From positions 806,001-870,000 of the forward strand of contig NZ_JANHAU010000002.1 of the NCBI RefSeq assembly GCF_024464185.1: DNA of 64,000 nucleotides. The letters run 5' to 3'. A program made the position numbers and the translations under genes. Numbering within the stretch: the first letter of the stretch is position 1; each line of letters opens with the position of its first letter. The DNA comes from Haloarchaeobius salinus (GTDB lineage: Archaea; Halobacteriota; Halobacteria; Halobacteriales; Natrialbaceae). Of the stretch, positions 24,082 to 31,798 are shown piece after piece. The notes below the pieces were generated by a model. It was not told the DNA's origin and searched no databases. It saw only the letters and a list, made by a program, of their open reading frames with translations.

Positions 24082-25641
24082 TCACTGCTCCGGTTGGCCG
24101 AACGCGAACAGGGTCATCGGCGTCTGGTTCGACGCCCGCGGCGAGAGGTGGTCGGTGACGAGGTCGTCGAAGAAGGTGAACCCGCGCCCGCCGAGCCGGC
24201 GGTGGGCGTAGGTGGCGAGGTAGAGCCGACCGAGTTCGACGCCGGCCTGGAGCTGCGCGAGCCGGTACCCCCGGTTCCCGAACCGGTCGACGACGGCGTC
24301 GACGTCGGCCATCGCGTAGACGTTCACGGCCGCGTCACCGACGACCGACTGGCCGGCGGCGAGATGCCCGGCCGTCTCGCGGTCGGTGTCGCCGAGGCGT
24401 TCCAGGCAGTCGGCCCCGGGGTGGTACTGGTAGGCCCCGGACTCGATGCCGTCGACCGCGTGAACGAGGCAGTAGTAGTCCAGGACGCCGTCGCCGCCGT
24501 CGAAGCAGTCCGTCGGGACGCCGGCGAGGGCACGGTCGAGAACCGTCGCGAACAGCCGGTCGCTGATCGACTCGTGGGCGTACTCCCGTGAGGAGCCGCG
24601 CCGCTCGACGGTGTTCCCGACCGGACGGGCCGACGCCGTCTCCGCGTCGACCGGGTCGAGTTCGACGCGCTCGCCGCTGCCCGGTCCGTGAGTCGCCAGC
24701 GCCTCGTCCGCGCCGTCGGCCTCGTCCGCCGGGAACCGCCCGCGCCACTCGAGCGCCGCCGCGCCGTCGGGGAGCGTGCTCTGGTCCCAGGCGTCGTGGA
24801 CGAGCGGATAGTCGACCGGGTCGGAGTCGAGGGTCACCTCGGGATCGATGGGGTCGACTCCGTGTGGGTCCGGCGCGGGGTCGTCGGCCCCGACCGGGAC
24901 CAGCGCGAGCGTCCCCTCGTCCTCGGGGTCGAGGCCGAGCAGGTCCATCACTGGCCCGTCGGCGAACCCGGCCACCACCTCGGCGCGCCGGCCGCCGGCG
25001 TGGGCGACCGCGAGCAGGTTCGCGATGACGGTGCCCGAATCCCAGAAGGCGTGCCGGTAGGTCCGATTCCGGTACTTCCAGGCGTTTCGCCACCAGGTCG
25101 ACGTGGCCACGACGGTGACCGGGGCCTCGGCGACTCCCGTCTGGCCGCCGGACGCCTCCGCGAGTACACCACGGTAGTCTCCCTCCCGGAGCACGTGGAA
25201 CGCGTCGCTCCCGGGGTCGTACTGGTAGACGCCGGAGTCGACGCCCTCGAGGTCGCCACAGACCGCGTAGCAGTCCACGTGGTAGAGCTTCCCGGTGCAG
25301 GAGGCCGCCCGGAAGGCGACTGGCTCGCCGCCACGCTCCAGCGTCTTCGTGACGCCGTTGGCGTAGTGACAGCAGGTCGTGAGGTCGTCGCCGGACATCG
25401 GTTCGGGAGATGCGCCGGCGGCCCCGGTCGACGCGACGTCCGGTTCGGCGGTCGACGTGGCGACGGCCGACAGCGCCGGTGTCGCCGGTGGGTCGACGAC
25501 GTCACCCAGCGAGCGTCGCGGCAGGTCGGCGTACACCTTCGTCGGCCGCGGCTGGTTGTCGAAGTCCAGTTCGAACTCCATCTCGCGGAACTGCCGTGGC
25601 GTGTGCTTCGTGCGTTCGTGGTACTCGCGAGCGTCGACCAT
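24082..25641 (-). CDS. SagB-like tandem nitroreductase-family protein
   Basis: This 519-residue protein contains two nitroreductase-type units, an arrangement seen in SagB/ThcOx-like dehydrogenases that oxidise peptide azolines with FMN. The first unit (about 10-260) has QPRPTKVYADLPRRSLGD near its start and ATSTWWRNAWKYRNRTYRHA later. The second (about 330-519) has VERRGSSREYAHESISDRL (RRSSR-like start) and GNRGYRLAQLQAGVELGRLY. These R-S-R and RYR/GYR patterns are the family's FMN-binding landmarks. No cyclodehydratase or small precursor peptide is nearby, so a bacteriocin pathway is not evident. I chose ATG 25641 (MVDAREYHERTKHTPRQF). The open frame upstream overlaps the methyltransferase. 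Confidence 0.82.
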   Translation of the reverse strand: MVDAREYHERTKHTPRQFREMEFELDFDNQPRPTKVYADLPRRSLGDVVDPPATPALSAVATSTAEPDVASTGAAGASPEPMSGDDLTTCCHYANGVTKTLERGGEPVAFRAASCTGKLYHVDCYAVCGDLEGVDSGVYQYDPGSDAFHVLREGDYRGVLAEASGGQTGVAEAPVTVVATSTWWRNAWKYRNRTYRHAFWDSGTVIANLLAVAHAGGRRAEVVAGFADGPVMDLLGLDPEDEGTLALVPVGADDPAPDPHGVDPIDPEVTLDSDPVDYPLVHDAWDQSTLPDGAAALEWRGRFPADEADGADEALATHGPGSGERVELDPVDAETASARPVGNTVERRGSSREYAHESISDRLFATVLDRALAGVPTDCFDGGDGVLDYYCLVHAVDGIESGAYQYHPGADCLERLGDTDRETAGHLAAGQSVVGDAAVNVYAMADVDAVVDRFGNRGYRLAQLQAGVELGRLYLATYAHRRLGGRGFTFFDDLVTDHLSPRASNQTPMTLFAFGQPEQ

Positions 25642-25694
25642 GGCGTTGCGTTCCACACCGCGTGTAAAACGGTTTCCCGTTGCGTGGTACTGGC

Positions 25695-26381
25695 TCACAT
25701 TCGCCCGCCGGTCAGGCGGACGATACCGAGCACGCGCTCCTCGCGGTGGCTCCCCCGCGAGCGGTCGAGCAGTGCATCCCGGGCCGACTCGACGCGCTCG
25801 CGGAGCAGGTCGTGTGGGGGCGGGTCGTACCTGAACTGCAGGGTCGGCGGCGTCGAGAGCACCGTCAGCGCGCGGAAGAGCGCGTTCACCGGTGCGGCTC
25901 GCGAGTCGTCCGAGAGCGCCATGTCCACCAGCACGACCGTCCCGTCGGGCGCGAGGTCGCACCAGCCGTCGACGGCCGCGGCCGGGTCCGCGAGCATCCC
26001 GGAGACGAACGTCGCGAGCACGCCGTCGACCGGGCCCGAGATGGGTGGTGCGGTCGCGTCGCCGTGCACGAGGTGGACGTTCCCCCAGCCCCTTCGCGCG
26101 ACGAGTTCGCGGGCGCGGTCGAGCATCCCGCGGGTGTAGTCCACGCCGACGACCGTCCCCTCCGGGCCGACCTGCTCGCGCAGGTACGACAGGTTCGCGC
26201 CGGTGCCACAGCCCATCTCGACGACGATGTCGCCACGGTCGAGGTCGAGTGCCACGGCGGCCCTGTCGCGCAGTTCGCCGACACCCGGCACGTACGTCGC
26301 CAGCAGGTCGTACAGTCCCGCCCACCGACCGTAGAAGGCCCGTGCGGCGTCGGACCCCGAGGGCTCGCCGTCGTCGCTCAT
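25695..26381 (-). CDS. class I SAM-dependent methyltransferase
   Basis: This 228-residue methyltransferase has an intact SAM-binding motif I, VVEMGCGTGANLSYLREQVG, near residue 52. Motif II is VVGVDYTRGMLDRARELVAR, and the acidic motif III lies around HLVHGDATAPP. The GPVDGVLATFVSGML segment is motif IV. The UbiE/menaquinone-methyltransferase-like layout suggests a small hydrophobic acceptor, but specificity is unknown. It overlaps the end of thiR by four bases (ATGA) and so is coupled to it. A SagB-like gene is downstream on the same strand. Confidence 0.85.
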   Translation of the reverse strand: MSDDGEPSGSDAARAFYGRWAGLYDLLATYVPGVGELRDRAAVALDLDRGDIVVEMGCGTGANLSYLREQVGPEGTVVGVDYTRGMLDRARELVARRGWGNVHLVHGDATAPPISGPVDGVLATFVSGMLADPAAAVDGWCDLAPDGTVVLVDMALSDDSRAAPVNALFRALTVLSTPPTLQFRYDPPPHDLLRERVESARDALLDRSRGSHREERVLGIVRLTGGRM

Positions 26382-27274
26382 GTGAGTCCGCGGATGGTCT
26401 CCGCGACGGCGACGGGGTCGTCGCCGAGGACGTAGCAGATCGGCTCGATGCCGACCTCGCCGGTCTGGTAGAGCACGGTCGCGTCCGGCGTCTCGTCGAG
26501 CGCCGCCGCGACGCCCGTCGCCACGTCGGCCTCGCTCTCGAACTCGGCGGTCACGTAGCCCTGTTCCTCCAGCGCCGAGACGAGGTCCGGGTCGTACCGG
26601 ATGTTCGCGGCCGCGTTCACCTCGCTGCCGGCCCCGCGTGCCGCCAGCAGGACGCTCGCGACGTACTCGCTGACGCCGAACTCGGGCTCGGCCGGGATCG
26701 TCGCCCGTCCCTTCACGTCGACGATGCGGCCCGGGACGCCCGCCACGTCGTCGATGGTCGTCGCGTCGGGCGTACACGCCACCAGGTTCGAGCCCACGTT
26801 CGGGATGAGGCCCGCGAACCCGCTCGTGTTCTCCAGCACGCGCAGCCCGCGCCGGAGCGACGACAGCACGCGCTCGGCGCTCCGCAGGTCGCTGTCCGGG
26901 TCGTGGATGGCGAAGTCAGCACCGTACTCCGCCAGCTCCGGCATCTGCTCCCTGTGCAGCGCCGCCAGCAGGTCACCGCGCTCCAGCTGCCGGATGACGA
27001 CCTCGGCCTCGACGAGCGCCTGCACGGGCCGCATCGTCCCCGATGCGAGCCCCTCGCCGACGCGTTCGACGAGCTCCTGGACGCGCTCGTCGTCGACGAA
27101 CTCCTGCCGTCGCGTCACGTCGCCGTGTGCGTACTTCGACACCGCGGACTGGCTGATGCCGAGCGCCTCCGCCACCTCGCTCTGGGTGAACCCGCGCTCG
27201 CGCAGGTCCTCCGCGAGCATCGACCGGAAGGTCGGGAGGAACTCGTCGACGACGATCTCCTCGACGAATCTCAT
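26378..27274 (-). CDS. thiR: ThiR: HTH repressor with ThiN sensor domain
   Basis: This 298-residue protein joins an XRE/lambda-type helix-turn-helix ([20 protein letters not shown], residues about 29-48) to a C-terminal ThiN-type domain (about 115-298). In archaea the ThiN domain occurs either as thiamine-phosphate synthase or as the ligand sensor of the repressor ThiR. A stand-alone HTH-ThiN protein is the ThiR arrangement. Sensor-domain landmarks are [30 protein letters not shown] (here DVKGRATIP) and [19 protein letters not shown]. It should bind thiamine phosphate and repress thiamine genes such as thi4, 2.5 kb beyond its stop. It overlaps dcd and the methyltransferase by four bases each. 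Confidence 0.88.
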   Translation of the reverse strand: MRFVEEIVVDEFLPTFRSMLAEDLRERGFTQSEVAEALGISQSAVSKYAHGDVTRRQEFVDDERVQELVERVGEGLASGTMRPVQALVEAEVVIRQLERGDLLAALHREQMPELAEYGADFAIHDPDSDLRSAERVLSSLRRGLRVLENTSGFAGLIPNVGSNLVACTPDATTIDDVAGVPGRIVDVKGRATIPAEPEFGVSEYVASVLLAARGAGSEVNAAANIRYDPDLVSALEEQGYVTAEFESEADVATGVAAALDETPDATVLYQTGEVGIEPICYVLGDDPVAVAETIRGLT

Positions 27275-27861
27275 TTCTGGTTCCCACTAAACTCGTGATC
27301 CCCTTGAATCTTGGACGCCTGGGGGCCGGTCTGGTCCTGGTACTTCGAGCCGCGCTCGCTCCCGTAGGGGCGCTCTGCAGGTGTCTTGAGTTCGGTGAAC
27401 GTCAGCTGGGAGATGCGCATCCCCGGCGTCAGCGCGACCGGCGCGCTCCCGAGGTTGGAGAGTTCGAGGGTTATCTGCCCGCGGTACCCCGGGTCACACA
27501 GGCCGGCTGTCGCGTGGACGACCACGGCGAGCCGCCCCAGCGACGAGCGTCCCTCGACGTGGGCGATGAGGTCCGCCGGGATCTCGACGCGCTCCTTCGT
27601 CGTCCCCAGCACGAAGTCGCCCGGGTGCAGGATGAACTCCTCCGCGGGGTCGACGACCGTCTCGCTGACGTATTCGTCGACCTCGCTCTCCGAGTTCGGG
27701 TGGATGCAGGGGATGTTCGTCCGCTGGAACTCCAGGAACTCACGGCCCAGCCGCAGGTCGATGCTCGCCGGCTGCACCTGCAGGTCCACGTCCTCGAGCG
27801 GTTCGACGACCAGGTCCCCCTTTTCGAGGCGTCGCAGGATGTCCGCGTCCGAGAGTATCAT
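27271..27861 (-). CDS. dcd: dCTP deaminase
   Basis: Dcd converts dCTP to dUTP (or, in bifunctional archaeal forms, on to dUMP), feeding dTTP synthesis. The 196 residues begin [17 protein letters not shown]. They carry the trimer active-site segments [20 protein letters not shown] and [14 protein letters not shown], where the catalytic Glu is in TLELSN. The C-terminal [15 protein letters not shown] closes over the substrate. The ATG at 27861 is preferred over one five codons upstream because it gives the universal MILSD start. It overlaps thiR by four bases, an operon link without obvious functional logic. A TATA-like GGTAAAGG patch lies about 30 bases upstream. Confidence 0.94.
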   Translation of the reverse strand: MILSDADILRRLEKGDLVVEPLEDVDLQVQPASIDLRLGREFLEFQRTNIPCIHPNSESEVDEYVSETVVDPAEEFILHPGDFVLGTTKERVEIPADLIAHVEGRSSLGRLAVVVHATAGLCDPGYRGQITLELSNLGSAPVALTPGMRISQLTFTELKTPAERPYGSERGSKYQDQTGPQASKIQGDHEFSGNQK

Positions 27862-27940
27862 GCTCGGAGTGTCCACCGGGGGGCGGGTAAAGGTTCTCGA
27901 TTGGTGGTCGGTGGCGTGTAAACAGCGCTAACCGACCAGC

Positions 27941-28291
27941 CTACGCCCCCGGCACGCCGAACGCCCCCACGCCCAGGTTGAACAGGACGTTGAGCAGGTA
28001 GATGATGACCGTGGCGGCGAGCCAGGCGACGAGCCCGATGATGGCGGCGTTGCCCCAGCCGCCGGGGTAGCGCCAGTTGATGACCCAGATCCAGGCCAGC
28101 AGCGCGACGAGCACGCCGAACAGCGGGACCAGCGACCCGAGCGTCCACGCGATGGCACCGACGAGTGCGGTGACGACGGCGTGGCTGTAGTCGTCCACGT
28201 CGGCGACGACGCGGGCGGCGACGTAGATGGCGAGGCCGCCGACGAGCAGTGCGACGACGAACGAGACGACGGAGCCGATGACTGACACCAT
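27941..28291 (-). CDS. small four-helix membrane protein, unknown function
   Basis: This 116-residue protein is almost wholly hydrophobic, with about four membrane helices (for example VIGSVVSFVVALLVGGLAIY at the N-terminus). A polar turn INWRYPGGWGNAAIIGL lies between helices three and four. No motif is known to me. A TATA-like TATATCAC patch on the minus strand (around 28314-28321) lies about 25 bases before the ATG. It has no clear partner: dcd is downstream but separated by 79 bases with its own promoter. Confidence 0.65.
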   Translation of the reverse strand: MVSVIGSVVSFVVALLVGGLAIYVAARVVADVDDYSHAVVTALVGAIAWTLGSLVPLFGVLVALLAWIWVINWRYPGGWGNAAIIGLVAWLAATVIIYLLNVLFNLGVGAFGVPGA

Positions 28292-28419
28292 GTGGCTAGG
28301 TTCGACGGCATCGGTGATATAGACCGGGCCTGTGGCGGCTCGCTATCGCGTCCCGGGACGGGTCGACTCGTCATCTTCGGGGGAGAACGGTTACGGCCCC
28401 GGCGGTCCTTCGACCCGGT

Positions 28420-29082
28420 ATGTCCCTCCACACTGACGAGCGGCCGTTGCTGACCGCGGCGGCGACCGTCGCCTTCCTCGTCGGGCTCGTCGTCCTGACC
28501 GAGGCGACGCCACGGTCGGTCCTCCCCATCGCCGTGCTGTTCGGGGGGTTCGCGCTCTGGAACGTCGTCGACGCATCGGTCGACGCGCCCGAAGGGTCGA
28601 ACTGGGTGGTCTTCGGCGGGCTCGTCGCGTGCGTCGGGGCGCTGCTCGCGCTCGTCGACGGCTCGGTCCTGCTCGGGGCGGCGGTCGTCGCCGCCGGCCT
28701 GTGGTTCGTCGCCGACGGCGCGACGACCGTGCTGTACGCACCAGCGACCGAGCGCCCGGCGTTCCTGTCCGGTATCGACGAGGACTCCGGCGAGGCGATG
28801 CGTCGCATGGGGACGCTCCAGACGGTCTACCAGCGGCTGGCGGCGGCCGATGGCCCGGTGACGCCGGCGGAACTGGCCGCGGACCTCGAACTCACCGAGC
28901 AGCGGGCCGCGGACGCACTCTCGTATCTCGAGACGCAGGGTCGGGCCGAGCAGACCGGTGACGGGTACCGGGCGACCCCACCGCGATGGGGTCGGTTCGA
29001 CCCGGTGGTCCGGTTCGCGGGCTGGCTCCCGCGGCGGCTCCTCCGGCCGGTCAGTCGGGTGCGTCGCGGGCGCGCCGACTGA
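28420..29082 (+). CDS. membrane protein with C-terminal winged helix
   Basis: This 220-residue protein has four hydrophobic helices in the first 120 residues, for example LTAAATVAFLVGLVVLTEAT. A cytoplasmic helix-turn-helix-like segment follows at about 140-190 (MGTLQTVYQRLAAADGPVTP, then LAADLELTEQRAADALSYLE, ending in the wing GRAEQTGDGYRATP). A basic, Arg-rich tail ends the protein. Membrane-tethered DNA-binding proteins of this type are seen in haloarchaea, and a signalling role is possible but unproven. The neighbours do not suggest a target. It ends 13 bases before the topA stop (convergent). Confidence 0.65.
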   Translation: MSLHTDERPLLTAAATVAFLVGLVVLTEATPRSVLPIAVLFGGFALWNVVDASVDAPEGSNWVVFGGLVACVGALLALVDGSVLLGAAVVAAGLWFVADGATTVLYAPATERPAFLSGIDEDSGEAMRRMGTLQTVYQRLAAADGPVTPAELAADLELTEQRAADALSYLETQGRAEQTGDGYRATPPRWGRFDPVVRFAGWLPRRLLRPVSRVRRGRAD

Positions 29083-29095
29083 GTCGCCGACCGGC

Positions 29096-31594
29096 TCAGG
29101 CCTTCGCCTGCCAGTCGCGGATGCGGTCCGAACTGACGCCCTGGACGTCGCCGGCGACGGTGTCCGGGTCGGCGTCCTTCAGGTCGTCGATGCTCTCGAT
29201 GCCGGCGGCCTTGAGCTTCTCCGCGGTGGCGGAGCCGACGCCGTCGAGCGACTCGAGGTCGGTGCCGGACTCGCTCTCGCGCTCCTGGTACTCGCGGTAG
29301 TTGCAGATGGGACAGCCCAGCTCCCAGGGCTCGCGGTCGTCGTCCTCGTAGACGACGTGCAGGGCGTGGACGCCGTGCTCGTCGCAGACCTCCTCCTGCA
29401 CCTCGACGTCGCCCCGGCGCGGGAGCGGGACGGAGTAGTCGCAGTCGGGGTAGCGCTTGCAGCCGACCAGCCGGGAGCCGTTCCGGAGGGTCTTGACCGC
29501 CAGCTCGCCCCCGTGCTCGTCGCCGCACTCGGGACACGGGCCGATACCGGGCCCCTCGCCGGCCTCGTCGGCCTTGCACTGCGGGCAGCCGTGGACGAAC
29601 GTCTGGCGACCGGCGAGCATCTTCACCTCGTGGAGGCCGTGCTCCTCGCAGGTCTCCTCGAGGATGAGCGGCTTGCCCGTCGACGGGAGCGGCAGGGTGT
29701 ACTCGCAGTCGGGGTAGCCGTCGCAGCCGACGAAGTACGAGCCGCGCCGGGAGCGACGCACGAGCAGGTCGTGGTCGGACTCGGGACAGGGGCCGAGGCG
29801 CTTGTCGGCCTTGAGGCTCTTCTGGAGGTGGTCGCCGATCTCCTCGCGTGAGTCGCGGAGCTCCTCGAACACCCGCCCGAGCATCTCGCGGGACTCCTCG
29901 GTGACGTCGTCGTAGCTGACCTCGCCCTTCGCGATGCGGTCCATGTCCTGTTCGAGCTGTGCGGTCATCTCCTCGCTGACGATGTGGTCGGCGAACGCCT
30001 CGGCGGCCTCGACGACGGCCTCGGCGAGCGCGGTCGGTCGCGGCGGGTCGTTCTCGATGTAGCCGCGGTCGTACAGCTTCTCGATGGTCTCGTGCCGGGT
30101 GGCCTTCGTCCCGATGCCCATCTTCTCCATCGTCTCGATGAGCCGGGACTGGCCGTACCGGCGGGGCGGCTGGGTCTGCTTCGCCTCCAGCCGGACGTCC
30201 TCGATGGCGAGTTCGTCGTCGACGTCGACGTCGGGGACGTAGTTCTCGTTGGTGCTGTAGTAGGGGTAGACGGCGTGGTAGCCGGGGTCGACGAGGCGCT
30301 TCCCGTTGGCCTTGAGGCGGTGCTCGCCGACGTCGGCGACGACCTTCAGGTGCTCCCACTCGGCGGGCTCGGCGACGGTCGCGTAGAACCGGCGGACGAC
30401 CAGCTCGTACACCTCCCACTCGTCGTCGTTCACGTCGCTCCCTCGGACGGGGATCTCGCCGGTCGGGTGGATGGGCGGGTGGTCGGTCGTCTCCTCGTCG
30501 CCCTCCGTCGGCTCGATGTCGTCGAGTTCGAGCAGCTCCTCGGCGCTCTCGCCGAGCTCGGAGTGGCCGACGAACTCGTCCAGCAGCTCTTCCTCGTCGA
30601 GGTCGTCGGGGTAGACCGTGTTGTCGGTGCGGGGATAGGTGATGAAGCCGGCGGTGTAGAGGTCCTCCGCGATGCTCATCGCGCGCTTCGCCGAGTAGCC
30701 GAGCGAGCTGGCGGCGCGGATGAACTGCGTGGTGTTGAACGGCGCGGGCGGGCTGTCGGTCCGGGAGCGGCGGTCCACGTCGGTGACGGTCGCGCTCGTC
30801 GCCCCGGACAGGTCCGCGTACACCGCGTCGGCGCTCTCCTCGTCCCAGACGCGCTCGGCCTCGTTGTCGTCCTCGTCGAGGTAGAAGTACTGCGCCTCGA
30901 ACGCCGCGTCCTCGTCCTCGGGGGCGAGGTCGGTGAACAGCTCCCAGTAGTCCTCGGGGTCGAACGCGTCGATCTCGCGCTCGCGGTCGACGATGAGCTT
31001 CAGCGTCGGCGACTGGACCCGCCCGACCGAGATGAAGTCCTCGCCGAGCTGGCGCGCCGACAGCGAGAGGAACCGGGTCAGCGCCGCGCCCCACACGAGG
31101 TCGATGACCTGCCGGGCCTCGCCCGCAGCGGCCAGGTCGAAGTCGAGCTCGTCGGGCTCGGCGAACGCGTCCGTGACCTCGCGCTGGGTGATGGAGGAGT
31201 AGCGCACCCGGTCGACGGGCACGTCCTCGTTCACCTCGCGGACGATCTCGTAGGCCTCCTTCCCGATGAGCTCGCCCTCGCGGTCGTAGTCGGTCGCGAT
31301 GGTGACTCGGTCGGCCTTCCGGGAGAGCAGGCGGAGCGTCGCGACGATGTTCTCCTTCGTCGGCGTCTTCTGTATCTCGGCGTCGATGAGCTCGTGCGGT
31401 TCGACGTCGCGCCAGTCGTCGTACTCCGGCGGGAAGTCAACGCCGACGACGTGGCCCGAGAGGCCGACGCAGCGCTTGCCGCCCCATCTGTAGACGTTGA
31501 CGCCGTTCTCGCGCTCGGCGGACGCGGACTCGCCGCTCAGGATGTCGGCGATGCGGCGGGCCGCGTTGTCCTTCTCGGTGATGATCAGCTCCAT
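29096..31594 (-). CDS. topA: DNA topoisomerase I (type IA)
   Basis: Type IA topoisomerase relaxes negative supercoils by passing a strand through a transient Tyr-linked break. The 832 residues contain the Toprim domain (MELIITEKDNAARRIADIL and the acidic ATDYDREGELIGKEAY at about 100-115). The core includes VGRVQSPTLKLIVDRERE, and the catalytic Tyr320 lies in GFITYPRTDN. The C-terminal 250 residues hold at least three topo-type zinc ribbons, for instance CPESDHDL with GCDGYPDC, and GPCPECGDEHGG with GCKRYPDC. A helix-hairpin-helix ends the protein (ESLDGVGSATAEKLKAAGIE). The ATG at 31594 begins MELIITEK and is preceded by purine-rich GAGGTGGAGG, a possible ribosome-binding site. Confidence 0.96.
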   Translation of the reverse strand: MELIITEKDNAARRIADILSGESASAERENGVNVYRWGGKRCVGLSGHVVGVDFPPEYDDWRDVEPHELIDAEIQKTPTKENIVATLRLLSRKADRVTIATDYDREGELIGKEAYEIVREVNEDVPVDRVRYSSITQREVTDAFAEPDELDFDLAAAGEARQVIDLVWGAALTRFLSLSARQLGEDFISVGRVQSPTLKLIVDREREIDAFDPEDYWELFTDLAPEDEDAAFEAQYFYLDEDDNEAERVWDEESADAVYADLSGATSATVTDVDRRSRTDSPPAPFNTTQFIRAASSLGYSAKRAMSIAEDLYTAGFITYPRTDNTVYPDDLDEEELLDEFVGHSELGESAEELLELDDIEPTEGDEETTDHPPIHPTGEIPVRGSDVNDDEWEVYELVVRRFYATVAEPAEWEHLKVVADVGEHRLKANGKRLVDPGYHAVYPYYSTNENYVPDVDVDDELAIEDVRLEAKQTQPPRRYGQSRLIETMEKMGIGTKATRHETIEKLYDRGYIENDPPRPTALAEAVVEAAEAFADHIVSEEMTAQLEQDMDRIAKGEVSYDDVTEESREMLGRVFEELRDSREEIGDHLQKSLKADKRLGPCPESDHDLLVRRSRRGSYFVGCDGYPDCEYTLPLPSTGKPLILEETCEEHGLHEVKMLAGRQTFVHGCPQCKADEAGEGPGIGPCPECGDEHGGELAVKTLRNGSRLVGCKRYPDCDYSVPLPRRGDVEVQEEVCDEHGVHALHVVYEDDDREPWELGCPICNYREYQERESESGTDLESLDGVGSATAEKLKAAGIESIDDLKDADPDTVAGDVQGVSSDRIRDWQAKA

Positions 31595-31798
31595 CCTCCA
31601 CCTCGTGCTCGTCCCGGGTTCATTGGGAGGTGATACGCGCAGGCTCCGTTTCAAGCTTTCGACGAGAAATCGCAAGACAGCACGGGTGTGCGTGCGCTTG
31701 AGCGCGTGCTGCGCGTGCCGCGGGACGGGTGGGTGTGGACGCGTGCAGGGGCGCACGCGATGGAGGTCGATTCCCGGCGGGACGGCCACCCCGGCCGC

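Noticed and set aside
24082-26325. Extended 747-codon version of the SagB-like frame
   Set aside because: The upstream part is antisense-like and Arg-rich and overlaps the methyltransferase. The protein pattern begins at MVDAREYHERTKHTP.
29984-31633. 549-codon plus-strand frame opposite topA
   Set aside because: Val/Leu/Asp-rich shadow of topA codons. The topoisomerase has full catalytic motifs on the minus strand.
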